From Palaemon carinicauda (Eukaryota > Arthropoda > Malacostraca > Decapoda > Palaemonidae), in contig NC_090726.1 in NCBI RefSeq assembly GCF_036898095.1, positions 42,099,145 to 42,163,144 on the forward strand: DNA of 64,000 nt. The letters run 5' to 3'. Numbering within the stretch: position 1 is the stretch's first letter; each line of letters opens with the position of its first letter. Positions 22,423-30,960 of this stretch are shown here, piece after piece. The notes beneath the pieces were generated by a model. That model was not told where the DNA came from. It ran no database searches and saw only the letters and a program-made list of their open reading frames with translations. Made by a program: the position numbers and the translations under genes.

Positions 22423-25359
22423 TCATTCACCTACTATCGCATTAGCAGCTATAAAAGGACCCAACGTAAAAAGGTCCTCATAGCGAGTCTGAACATTCTT
22501 CAAATAATGGGATGCAAAAACAGACTTACTTCTCCAAAATGTTGTATCCATCAGACTTTGCAGAGAACGGTTCTGTTTAAAGGCCACTGAAGTCGCTACC
22601 GCTCTGACTTCATGTGTCTTGACTTTGAGGAGCCTCTGATCCGACTCATCACACTGAGCATGAGCTTCTCGAATCAACAATCTAACGAAAAAAGACAAGG
22701 CATTCTTGGACATGGGCATCGAGGGTTTCCGAACTGCACACCACAGAGCGTCTGAGTTACCTCTCAGATTCTTAGTTCTGTCCACATAACACCGTAGAGC
22801 TCTAACTGGACAGAGAACCCTTTCCAATTCATCGCCAGCCAAATCCGAAAGGTTAGAAATCTCGAAGGATTTGGGCCATGGTCGAGAAGGGTTTTCGTTC
22901 TTGGCCAGAAACCCCAGTTGCAAAGAACAAATGGCTTTCCCATTCCGAAAACCAATGTTCTTGCTTAAAGCGTGAACTTCACTAACTCTTTTCGCAGTGG
23001 CGAGGGTAACTAGAAAAAGGGTTTTCAAGGTTAAGTCCTTAAATGAAGCCGAGTGTAAAGGCTCAAATCTGTCACTCATGAGAAATTTAAGGACAACATC
23101 CAAATTCCAGGCGATGGGAGCCGTTTGAATCATCTTGGTCGTATCAAAAGACCTAAGTAAATCTCGTAGATCCTTATTATCAGAAAGGTCTAGGTTCCTG
23201 TGTCGAAAAACCGTCGCCAACATACTCCTGTAACCTTTAATAGTTGATGACGAGAAGTTATGCTTAGTTTTAAGGTCCAAGAAAAAATCTGCTATTTGGG
23301 AAAGCGATGTACTGGAAGAGGAAATCGCGTTAGTTCTACACAATTCCCTGAACAACTCCCACTTGGACTGATACACCTTGATGGTTGAAGACCTTCTTGC
23401 CCTTGCAATTGCCTTGGCTGCCTTCTTCGAAAATCCTCTAGCTCTAGCGAGTTTTTCGATAGTCTGAAGGCAGTCAGACGTAGAGCTCGGAGGTTTTGAT
23501 GATTTCGGGCCAAGTGAGGTTGTCTGAGAAGATCGGGTCTCATGGGAAGGCTTCTCGGGACATCCACCATCCATTCCAGTACCTCTGGAAACCAGCTCCT
23601 TGACGGCCAGAACGGAGCTATCAGTGTCATTCTGGTCTCCTCGTGTGAAACGAACTTCTGAATCACTTTGTAAAGGATCTTGAACGGAGGAAAAGCATAA
23701 ACCTCCATGTGTGACCAGTTCATCAGAAAAGCGTCTATGTGAAAAGCTTCGGGATCTGGAACCGGAGAGCAGTAACACTCTAGTCGTTTGGTCTTCGCGG
23801 TGGCAAAGAGATCCACGAGAGGTCGACCCCATAACCGCCACAGACTCTTGCAGATGTCCGGGTGCAGAATCCATTCTGTGGAGAGAACCTGACCTTTCCT
23901 GCTGAGTCTGTCTGCGCTCACATTGTTGACTCCCTGGATGAACCGCGTCAAAAGAGTCACCTTCCTTTCCTCCGCCCAGATGAGGAGCAGTCTTGCAATC
24001 TCGAACAGAGGCCAAGAGTGGGTCCCGCCTTGTTTCGCAATATAGGCCAGAGCTGTCGTGCTGTCCGAATTGACTTGGACTACCTTGCCCCTGATCTGCT
24101 TTTCGAAGCCGATGAGAGCCAGATGAATAGCTAAAAGCTCTTTTTGATTGATGTGGAGAGAGGTTTGCTCTACCGTCCAAGTCCCCGAAAGTTCCTGCTT
24201 CTCTAGAGTGGCTCCCCACCCCGAGTTGGAGGCGTCGCAACACAACACGAGGTTTGGGTTCCTCTGAAGTAAAGACAAGCCTTCTTTCAGTCTGGGCTCG
24301 TTGTTCCACCATTGAAGATGAGACTTGATGGAAGTCGAGATGGGAATGCAATCCCTGTCGAGGCTGTCCCCTTTCTTCCAATGGCGGTTGAGATGAAACT
24401 GAAGAGGACGCAAGAACAACTTCCCCAGGGTCACGAACTTCTCTAACGACGAGAGAGTCCCCAGAAGGCTCATCCAATCTCTGACGGAGCAAAGATCTCT
24501 CTTCAGGAATGTTTGTACTTTTAGGAGGGCTGCTTGGATTCTCACCGACGACGGAAAAGCCCGAAAACTCCGACTGTGAATCTCCATCCCCAAATAAAGA
24601 ATCTCCTGGGATGGAATGAGTTGTGATTTTTTCGAGCTCACCAGGAGACCCAGTTCTCTGGAGAGATCCAAAGTCATCTTGAGGTCCTTCAAACAACAAT
24701 CGGCTGAGGAGGCTCTTATCAGCCAATCGTCCAGATACAGAGAGGCCCTGATTCCCCTCGAATGCAGCATGCTTGCCACGTTCAGCATGATCTTGGTGAA
24801 CAATAGAGGAGCCGTGCAAAGTCCGAAACAAAGAGCCCTGAACTGGAAGACCTTGTTTCCGTCCATGAACCTCAGATAACGTCTGCAGCTGGGATGAATC
24901 GGAAGGTGGAAATAGGCATCCTGAAGATCTAAAGAGACCATCCAATCGTCCTTCCTCACAGCTGCCAGAACTGTTTTCTGAGTCTCCATGGTGAACGTCG
25001 AGTTTTGGACGTAACCATTGAGCACACTTACGTCCAGAACCGGTCTCCACCCCCCGGAACTCTTGGGTACTAGAAAAAGGCGGTTGTAAAACCCCGGAGA
25101 CGTAACATCTTGCACTTCCTCTATTGCTCGTTTCTCTAATAAAAGAGACATCTGTAGAAGCATGGCTTGTTTCTTGGGACCCTCTCTGTATTTGGGCGAA
25201 AGATCCACTGGATCTGTGACTAAAGGAGGATTGGTCAGGAAGGGGATCTTGTAGCCTTCCTTTAACACCTGGACGGACCAGGGGTCCGCTCCATTCCTCT
25301 CCCAAGCCTCCCAAAAGTGAGTCAACCTGGCCCCCACTGCTGTCTGAAGGAGAGGGCAG
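22423..25359 (-). CDS. Element B tyrosine recombinase, with long open bridge frame upstream
   Basis: The recombinase domain is the last 355 or so codons (about 23490 to 22423). It has an N-terminal core-binding region (SDCLQTIEKLARARGFSKKA, QSKWELFRELCR) and a catalytic domain with the box I arginine in ATAKRVSEVHAL (about 22987), the H-x-x-R box in THEVRAVATSV (22603-22614) and the nucleophile tyrosine in FASHYLKNV (about 22505). This enzyme would integrate the circular DNA copy. The frame has no stop from 25359 down to the domain, crossing the entire RT/RNase H gene in its -1 frame, and is in register with Gag, whose TGA is at 25360-25362. The bridge encodes a Ser/Arg/Gly-rich product of no known family. 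Recombinase could come from readthrough of that TGA or from an internal start. It stops at VVGE, seven residues earlier than in A and C. Confidence 0.9.
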   Translation of the reverse strand: MPSPSDSSGGQVDSLLGGLGEEWSGPLVRPGVKGRLQDPLPDQSSFSHRSSGSFAQIQRGSQETSHASTDVSFIRETSNRGSARCYVSGVLQPPFSSTQEFRGVETGSGRKCAQWLRPKLDVHHGDSENSSGSCEEGRLDGLFRSSGCLFPPSDSSQLQTLSEVHGRKQGLPVQGSLFRTLHGSSIVHQDHAERGKHAAFEGNQGLSVSGRLADKSLLSRLLFEGPQDDFGSLQRTGSPGELEKITTHSIPGDSLFGDGDSQSEFSGFSVVGENPSSPPKSTNIPEERSLLRQRLDEPSGDSLVVREVRDPGEVVLASSSVSSQPPLEERGQPRQGLHSHLDFHQVSSSMVEQRAQTERRLVFTSEEPKPRVVLRRLQLGVGSHSREAGTFGDLDGRANLSPHQSKRAFSYSSGSHRLRKADQGQGSPSQFGQHDSSGLYCETRRDPLLASVRDCKTAPHLGGGKEGDSFDAVHPGSQQCERRQTQQERSGSLHRMDSAPGHLQESVAVMGSTSRGSLCHREDQTTRVLLLSGSRSRSFSHRRFSDELVTHGGLCFSSVQDPLQSDSEVRFTRGDQNDTDSSVLAVKELVSRGTGMDGGCPEKPSHETRSSQTTSLGPKSSKPPSSTSDCLQTIEKLARARGFSKKAAKAIARARRSSTIKVYQSKWELFRELCRTNAISSSSTSLSQIADFFLDLKTKHNFSSSTIKGYRSMLATVFRHRNLDLSDNKDLRDLLRSFDTTKMIQTAPIAWNLDVVLKFLMSDRFEPLHSASFKDLTLKTLFLVTLATAKRVSEVHALSKNIGFRNGKAICSLQLGFLAKNENPSRPWPKSFEISNLSDLAGDELERVLCPVRALRCYVDRTKNLRGNSDALWCAVRKPSMPMSKNALSFFVRLLIREAHAQCDESDQRLLKVKTHEVRAVATSVAFKQNRSLQSLMDTTFWRSKSVFASHYLKNVQTRYEDLFTLGPFIAANAIVGE

Positions 25360-25427
25360 TCAGCCCCCTCTGCCTCTAGGTTTCCTTCCTTCTGGTTTAA
25401 AAGAGCCTCTCCCAGAGGGCTTCCCAC
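23292..25427 (-). CDS. Element B reverse transcriptase-RNase H
   Basis: A 711-codon open frame. RT motifs in order: NRLFLVPKSSGGWRPVLDVS (residues about 115-134), SLDLQDAYFHLPIHP with the first catalytic Asp (165-179), CFGLCTAPLLF (200-210) and YLDDW with the catalytic Asp pair (231-235; codons near 24737). RNase H follows with all four acidic residues visible: D398 (CCDAS), E430 (NQKELLAI), D455 (NSDSTTA) and D506 (SADRLSR). The product would copy element RNA into DNA and remove the RNA strand. The frame opens with GTG, not ATG, and overlaps the Gag end by 68 bp in the +1 frame, so expression by +1 frameshifting from Gag is plausible. Its C-terminal tail overlaps the start of the recombinase domain. 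No methylase domain is seen. Confidence 0.95.
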   Translation of the reverse strand: MGSPLGEALLNQKEGNLEAEGADCPLLQTAVGARLTHFWEAWERNGADPWSVQVLKEGYKIPFLTNPPLVTDPVDLSPKYREGPKKQAMLLQMSLLLEKRAIEEVQDVTSPGFYNRLFLVPKSSGGWRPVLDVSVLNGYVQNSTFTMETQKTVLAAVRKDDWMVSLDLQDAYFHLPIHPSCRRYLRFMDGNKVFQFRALCFGLCTAPLLFTKIMLNVASMLHSRGIRASLYLDDWLIRASSADCCLKDLKMTLDLSRELGLLVSSKKSQLIPSQEILYLGMEIHSRSFRAFPSSVRIQAALLKVQTFLKRDLCSVRDWMSLLGTLSSLEKFVTLGKLFLRPLQFHLNRHWKKGDSLDRDCIPISTSIKSHLQWWNNEPRLKEGLSLLQRNPNLVLCCDASNSGWGATLEKQELSGTWTVEQTSLHINQKELLAIHLALIGFEKQIRGKVVQVNSDSTTALAYIAKQGGTHSWPLFEIARLLLIWAEERKVTLLTRFIQGVNNVSADRLSRKGQVLSTEWILHPDICKSLWRLWGRPLVDLFATAKTKRLECYCSPVPDPEAFHIDAFLMNWSHMEVYAFPPFKILYKVIQKFVSHEETRMTLIAPFWPSRSWFPEVLEWMVDVPRSLPMRPDLLRQPHLARNHQNLRALRLTAFRLSKNSLELEDFRRRQPRQLQGQEGLQPSRCISPSGSCSGNCVELTRFPLPVHRFPK

Positions 25428-28130
25428 GAAAGGACTGAGGACGAAACCCAGAAGAAGATTCCTTAGGTTTTCGAGAGGAGAATGACGGAGGCAAAACTTT
25501 CCTAGTCGAATGAGTAACTAAGTCATGTGTGGCCTTCTGAGTGAGAGCAGTAGCCACCTCGCCCACTAATTCCTGAGGAAATAAAGAATTAGACAAAGGT
25601 GCGAAAAGAAGGCCTGTCTTCTGATAGGGAGACACTCCTGCGGAGAGGAAGGAGCACATCGTGGCCCTTTTCTTGAGAATTCCAGCCGTAAACAAGGCAG
25701 CAAGTTCGTTGGAGCCATCTCTCACACCTTTGTCCAAGCAGGACATCAAATGAACCAAACCACTAGTGTCCGTTTCCGTCATATCAGAGACCCTCTTACT
25801 CAAAGCCCCCAAAGCCCAGTCCAAAAAATTAAAAACTTCGAAGGCCCTGAAAAGACCTTTAAGCAAATGGTCGAACTCTGGAATGGACCACCAAATCTTC
25901 GTCTTCCTTAAGGCAAGACGACGAGAAGCATCTACCAAACTTGAAAAATCCCCTTGTGCAGAAGAAGGAAAACTCAAGCCCAACACTTCACCAGTCTCAT
26001 ACCACACACTAGATTTAGAGGCTAACCTAGCGGGAGGAAAGGCAAAGGCCGTCTTGCCAAAAGCTTTCTTGGAGTCCAACCAAGAACCCATTAACTTCAA
26101 GGCCCGCTTAGAAGATCGAGAAAGAACCATCTTGGTGTAAACTGGAACCTTAGTAGCTTTACCTAAGATGAATTCAGAAGGCGGAGAACGAGGGGCCACA
26201 GGGGTAAAAGAATCCGGGAAAATTCCAGTCAAAATAAGCATAAACTTGCGAAGGTCCACAGCATGCTGATAATGCTTCTCCTCCTCATTCTCAGAGACTT
26301 CCTCAATAGGATTATCCTCATCCGACTTTTCCTCTGGTTCGTCTTCTGGCAGTGCAGCAACAGCTGCAGCCTGAACCGAAGGAACAACGTCTGGATGGGA
26401 CTGCCTGTCAAGGCCAACATCTGAGTCAATTTGGTGGGGAGAAGTAGAAGTAGATTGATGCGAAACACGGACATGTAGACGATCATCCTCAACCAACAAC
26501 TGCTTAGACCGCTTAGAATTCAACTGTTGTTGAACAGAAGAACGCTTGAAATCAGAAGGTAACTGTTGAAGATCGCCGCGAGGTCGCGTAAAGTCCGAGG
26601 ACTGTTGCTGCGAGCGATCAAAGGAGTCAGGATGTCGCCGCTGTAAACCAATGTTTTGACGCGCCGCGTCCAAAAGTTGTTGCCGCGGGCGATCCACTAC
26701 TTCAAATTGTTGCCGCGTCTCGTCCACTTGTCGACGCCGACGCTCTTCCCCGCGACCAGAAAACGCAAACTGGTCAACCAAAACTCTCTGACGCGACTCA
26801 TCAAAATCAACCTGGCGTTGAACACTGTGAATGGGAGACCGCCTAAGTGATAACTCGTCAAGGCCATATACCATCGAACGTTTGTGCGATAACTGGTCTG
26901 ACATCGAACGCCCAGACACAACGCCAACACCTGGTTGATAAGAATCCATCAACGACGAGAGTTGTTCCTTCATAGACAAAAGCGCAGTCCATTTCGGATC
27001 AACAGAACTCCTAGAAGGAAGATTCGCACTAATGTCACCACGCATTTCAGGGGAAGAAAGCCAATCCGATGGAAGAGGAGGTGCATGAATAGTTACAAGG
27101 TCCGAATCGGAAGGAATCATATCCGCACGAACACGGTGATCCGAACGTTTGGCCGGAGTGCAAGCGCTGGGAGAACGGAAACGTTCCGGTGAACCCCACG
27201 AACTACATCCTGGCCGCACAGGCGATTCCCGACGCTGTGAATCAACATGGGAGCGTTTAAGCGGTCTCGACGCTCGCCGCCAGATCTCACTCCCCGACCC
27301 TTCATCGGAAGACGGGGATAACGTATGAACCTCCCCTTTCCTACGATGAGGGTGAACGACCTGAGCTACGGCAACAGGAACGTTCGAGGGGACGTCTGCA
27401 CGATTGATGATGCTTCTCGTTCCCTTAAGCCGTTCGACATTACTTCTCCCATGGGTTCGAGAGCTCGAAAGAGGTCTAAGGCTAGGTGAACGACAAGATC
27501 GTGCCGACGCACCCTCCGCAACACTAAACACATTATCAACACTTGTCACAACACCGAGAGAGTCACGATTCTTCGGTACCCACATCAGACACTCGAGTCG
27601 ACGCACCTTCCGCAACACTAACCACATTATCAACACTTGTCACAACACCGAGAGAGTCACGATTCTTCGGTACCACATCAGACACTGAAACACTTTCCAC
27701 AGTTCCGATAGGATCACGGTTTTTCAATACCTTTAACTCTGAAAAGATAGTATTTCTATCGGCTGCTAAGGACTCAACTTTCTCACCAAGAGACAAAATA
27801 GCAGTAAACATGTCCTTCATAGTAGGTTCCTGATCTACCACCACAGGGGAAGGAACAGGATTAGGAACAGGTAAATTAGGTAAGGTTCTATCCACAGATC
27901 GGGAAGAACTACGCCTAAGTCTATCTCTCTCTAATCTCCTAACATAACGATCGTAAGTACCAAAATCATCATTAGTTAAGGAAAGACACTCATTACACCT
28001 ATCATCTAATGAACAAAATTTACCCCTACATTTTACACAAATAGAATGAGGATCAATAGATCCATTAGGAAGTCGTGTACGACAACCCTCACTAACACAC
28101 CTACGCTGAGCAGGGGAGGAGTCGGCCATT
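25360..28130 (-). pseudogene. Element B Gag, one frameshift
   Basis: The start is the ATG at 28128-28130 (AAAATGGCCGAC; the same AAAATGGC context begins Gag in C and D). The head has a Cys/His cluster, C-x4-C-x11-H-x2-C-x2-C-x4-C-x5-C-x2-C (residues 11-48). A charged and Gln-rich middle follows, then a conserved core (APRSPPSEFILGKATKVPVY, FNFLDWALGALSKRVSD, LDKGVRDGSNELAALFTAG) and an Arg-Gly-rich tail ending RGRGG. This is the structural protein expected to form the particle and bind RNA. The frame is broken near 27577-27581, where a tandem 93-bp duplication carries one extra C (TACCC versus TACC). The 758 codons after the break are open. The stop is TGA followed by CTG. Confidence 0.85.
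27505..27691 (-). repeat. Tandem duplication of about 93 bp inside Gag of B
   Basis: CGACGCACC-TCCGCAACAC starts at 27505 and again at 27599. The copies are nearly identical through ATCAGACACT. The unit is 93 bp (31 codons) apart from one extra base in the first copy, which causes the Gag frameshift. Confidence 0.9.
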
Positions 28131-28344
28131 TTAAAGTTAACGTGAGAGACCGACAAGCAAAAAGTAAGGGAAAAAACAATAAAGAAAATCTCAAACAAAA
28201 AGATTTCAAGATAAGAACCAAGGAAAATTAATCAACGATAGCTTAAACTCAAAAAAGAACGTTGTACATCACCAAACAACTTCCCAAGAGAGTAAAAACA
28301 CGAGAGCGAACTTCTGTATGTCAGTCAGCTATGACGGCAGAGAG
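28131..28344 (-). other. Element B 5' leader
   Basis: Between the inverted terminal repeat and the Gag ATG. On the minus strand it is T-rich and reads into the AAAATGGC start. It is about the same length as the leader in C. Confidence 0.5.
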
Positions 28345-28505
28345 AAGAACTGGAGTTGGTGTGTAGTTCCACCTGTTCTACCGCTAGGGTGCGGTTGGTA
28401 CACCTGGCGTATCTTCGATAGCGCGAGATTTGAATTTTCTGCCCTGGCGTCAGGGACTTCAGCTCTTTTATATAACCAGCGGGTAAGTTTTATATTTAAA
28501 AATAT
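28345..28505. repeat. Element B right inverted terminal repeat (5' end)
   Basis: Reverse complement of 21736-21880, ending AACCAGCGGGTAAGTTTTAT and then TTAAAAAT at the junction with A. Confidence 0.95.
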
Positions 28506-29077
28506 GTGAAAACCAATCCAGTAAGCAATAGCGAATTTAGTAGGTCTTGCCGGTGGCACGACAGAGAGAAAATTGGTTCTGTGTTTACATTGAGTACTGA
28601 GTACCTGCTCGACAGATGGCGCTGTTGATGTACACCCCCTACCTGCATAGCGATCGCTGGCGTATTTTGAACGTAGAGTTTTTCTGTCGGGCAGCAGAGC
28701 TGCAGCTTATATAATCACCGGCTAAGTTTAATATTGAAAACTATTTTTTTCTTGGAGACACTGGCGTCAGGGACTTCAGCTCTTTTATATAACCAGCGGG
28801 TAAGTTTTATATTTAAAAATATGTGAAAACCAATCCAGTAAGCAATAGCGAATTTAGTAGGTCTTGCCGGTGGCACGACAGAGAGAAAATTGGTTCTGTG
28901 TTTACATTGAGTACTGAGTACCTGCTCGACAGATGGCGCTGTTGATGTACACCCCCTACCTGCATAGCGATCGCTGGCGTATTTTGAACGTAGAGTTTTT
29001 CTGTCGGGCAGCAGAGCTGCAGCTTATATAATCACCGGCTAAGTTTAATATTGAAAACTATTTTTTCTTGGAGACAC
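28444..29077. repeat. 317-bp tandem duplication spanning the B/A end junction
   Basis: The segment from CTGGCGTCAGGGACTTCAGC at 28444 restarts at 28761 and repeats to about 29077 with very few differences. One unit contains the last 60 bp of B, the whole right end of A and about 20 bp of flanking DNA (CTATTTTTT-CTTGGAGACAC). The join falls at CTGGC, present both in the flank and inside B. Confidence 0.95.
28506..28740. repeat. Element A right inverted terminal repeat and leader start (5' end)
   Basis: GTGAAAACCAATCC followed by AGCAATAGCGAATTTAGTAG aligns with C at 42753-42790, placing it in the leader of A rather than in B. From about 28560 it is inverted relative to the left arm of A (15430-15590). 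It ends ATCACCGGCTAAGTTTAATA, then TTGAAAA. Confidence 0.9.
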
Positions 29078-29110
29078 ACTGGCCTGCAATACAGGAGTTG
29101 AGGAGGCAGT

Positions 29111-29142
29111 AAGGAAGGAAGGAAGGAAGGAAGGAAGGAAGG

Positions 29143-29238
<96 letters not shown>

Positions 29239-29287
29239 TAAATGAATAAGTTGATAAAAGCATTGTTGAATAGTGTACATCATCAAG

Positions 29288-29356
<69 letters not shown>

Positions 29357-29405
29357 TACATGAATAAGTTGATAAAAGCATTGCTGAATAGTGTACATCA
29401 TCAAG

Positions 29406-29453
<48 letters not shown>

Positions 29454-29497
29454 GAATAAGTTGATAAAAGCATTGCTGAATAGTGTACATCATCAAG

Positions 29498-29580
<83 letters not shown>
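29111..29580. repeat. (GGAA)n and composite (GA)n array with repeated 55-bp spacer
   Basis: A GGAA tract (29111-29143) leads into GA blocks at about 29151-29234, 29288-29353, 29408-29448 and 29500-29578. Three near-identical spacers (GAATAAGTTGATAAAAGCAT to CATCATCAAGTGG) separate them. The architecture resembles the 11.8 kb array but the spacer is unrelated. Confidence 0.95.
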
Positions 29581-29581
<1 letters not shown>

Positions 29582-29726
29582 CAAGACTTACAGTATATAA
29601 AGGTGTCCAATTACAACATAGAGCATAGACGTACTTTAGCAACAACAAGGGCACTGACAAGTAAAGGGAGATGGTTAAAGGACTGAACTTATGGAAGATC
29701 ATTTATGAAATAACGTATAGATGTAG

Positions 29727-29990
29727 TATCCAGAGGCTGAGAACTAAAATATTGAGATGGTTTGGAACGGTGATGAGAAGGGATGAGGAACAGTTTATAA
29801 AAAAAAAGGGGTGGGTATTGAGGAGGTATGATGAAGACCTATAGGCCCAGGAAATCACAAAAGAAGGGAATAGATAAGAGTATATACAAGACAGGAACTA
29901 GGAGAGATATAATACAGGACATAAGAGGATGGAGAGGACTAGATATGTTGGCAAAAATGAATTATGACGATCATAAAACTACTATAAATC
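29727..29990 (+). pseudogene. Decayed C-terminal fragment of a LINE reverse transcriptase
   Basis: LRTKILRWFGTVMRRDEEQF at the start is the LRWFGHV-x-RRDEE signature near the C-terminus of RTE-like and related LINE polymerases. Further on, YRPRKSQKKGIDKS resembles the GRP-K-x-W-x-D block in a shifted frame. An A run near 29800 and several indels break the frame. It is 5' truncated. Confidence 0.5.
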
Positions 29991-30654
29991 TCATTCTCAT
30001 CAATTACAAAGTTTTGGCAATTAAAAATTTCCTAATACTTCTTTTGTAATAAGCAAACATTACAGTAATGCATATATTTTTTCCAACGCTTTTATCAATG
30101 TACTTTAATTTCTTTCTCTGGTCTTTCAACATATTGATTATAACATCAAACCAAAAAATTTTCATCCGACTACTGCACTATAATTTATTTTACTGCTAAT
30201 TAAAATGCCTAATTCCCAAATATCCTCGAGTCAAAACTGGATTGATATCAAAGTTAGACAAAAAAATTAAAAGTTTTCTCAATAAATTGGTGTTATTCAA
30301 GATTAAAAATTTAAAGAACATTCTAATAATAAAGTTAAAGTCAAAACAAAGAAAGTCCTGGAATCTAGGAAGAAATTCAAATCACTTTAAGATTAGTTTC
30401 TGAAAATATAGATAGTAAGAAACAGGGTAAAGAAAACAATTCCTTGCTGAATGTTCTTAAAGAATCCTCAGAAATTACATTAAAAAGTAATTGAAATGTT
30501 CTTAGGTAATTGGTTTGTGGGATTCCACAGCTCCATCTCCATAATAACTGCCAAACTTACTATCATTAGACTAGATGGATATGTATAATTATAAAAAAAA
30601 AAATGCCTCTACATTGGGCTGCTGGAAAAAAGCTTCTCAGCTAGACAAGGCCAT
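29991..30654. other. AT-rich sequence without recognisable gene
   Basis: No supported gene or repeat. Confidence 0.4.
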
Positions 30655-30960
30655 ATTTTTATTATTACTAGCTAAGCTAGAACCATAGTTGGTAAAGCAG
30701 GATACTATAAGCAAAAGGACTCCAACACAGAAAATAACCCAGTGAGGAAAGGAAATACGAAAAAACCTAGAATAGTGCGCCCAAGTGTACCCTCAAGCAA
30801 GAGAACTCTACCCCAAGACAGTGTTAGACCATGGTACAGAGGCTGTCACTAGCCAAGACTAGAAAACAATGGTTTGATTTTGGCGTGTCCTTCTCCTAGA
30901 AGAGCTGCTTACCATAGTTAAAGTCTCTCTTCTACCCTTAGCAAGTGGAACGATAAGGCA
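30655..30960 (-). mobile_element. Fragment of ATT-tailed repeat family 2
   Basis: Matches 57250-57620 in order: AGCTAAG, CTATAAGC, AACCCAGTGAGGAAAGGAAA, TGTACCCTCAAGCAAGAGAA, ACAATGGTTTGATTTTGG, TCTCTTCTACCCTTA. It is shorter and diverged. Confidence 0.75.

Larger units (their letters stand above)
21701..28505 (-). mobile_element. DIRS-like retrotransposon B, nearly intact, nested in A
   Basis: About 6.8 kb. Left inverted terminal repeat at 21736-21880, ICR at 21936-22031, 3' noncoding region, recombinase, RT/RNase H, Gag, leader, and right inverted terminal repeat at 28345-28485. Both outer ends match their ICR halves without mismatch. RT/RNase H and recombinase are open; Gag has one frameshift. 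Insertion split the leader of A between CTTCACCAAAAT and GTGAAAACC with no target-site duplication, as expected for tyrosine-recombinase integration. B therefore inserted after A and is young. Confidence 0.9.
15395..28740 (-). mobile_element. DIRS-like retrotransposon A, interrupted by element B
   Basis: The 3' half runs from 15395 to 21700 and the remaining 5' terminus from 28506 to 28740, with element B between them. The left arm (about 15430-15590) is inverted relative to 28560-28725, and an ICR lies at 15641-15720. Element C, from the same subfamily, gives the uninterrupted arrangement: its leader reads continuously across the point where A is split. Without B, A is about 6.5 kb. Its coding region is broken: a headless Gag, a second Gag middle segment, an RT thumb with RNase H, and a frameshifted recombinase. 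The RT palm with YLDD is missing. Confidence 0.85.

Noticed and set aside
23711..24134. Plus-strand open frames over RT/RNase H of B, and similar ones at 40503-41177 and 41886-42404
   Set aside because: Antisense shadows of Gag and RT; no recognised domain. The 224-codon frame at 40503-41177 is antisense to the conserved Gag core.
15395..28740. LTR retrotransposon with direct repeats
   Set aside because: The terminal repeats are inverted, an ICR is present, and the integration enzyme is a tyrosine recombinase (R, H-x-x-R, Y) rather than a DDE integrase. No protease was seen.
29032..29584. Long open frames of alternating Ser-Leu (up to 179 codons) on the minus strand
   Set aside because: They are translations of (GA)n tracts; all frames of a dinucleotide repeat are open. 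The same applies at 7232-7465, 11796-12306 and 58081-58485.
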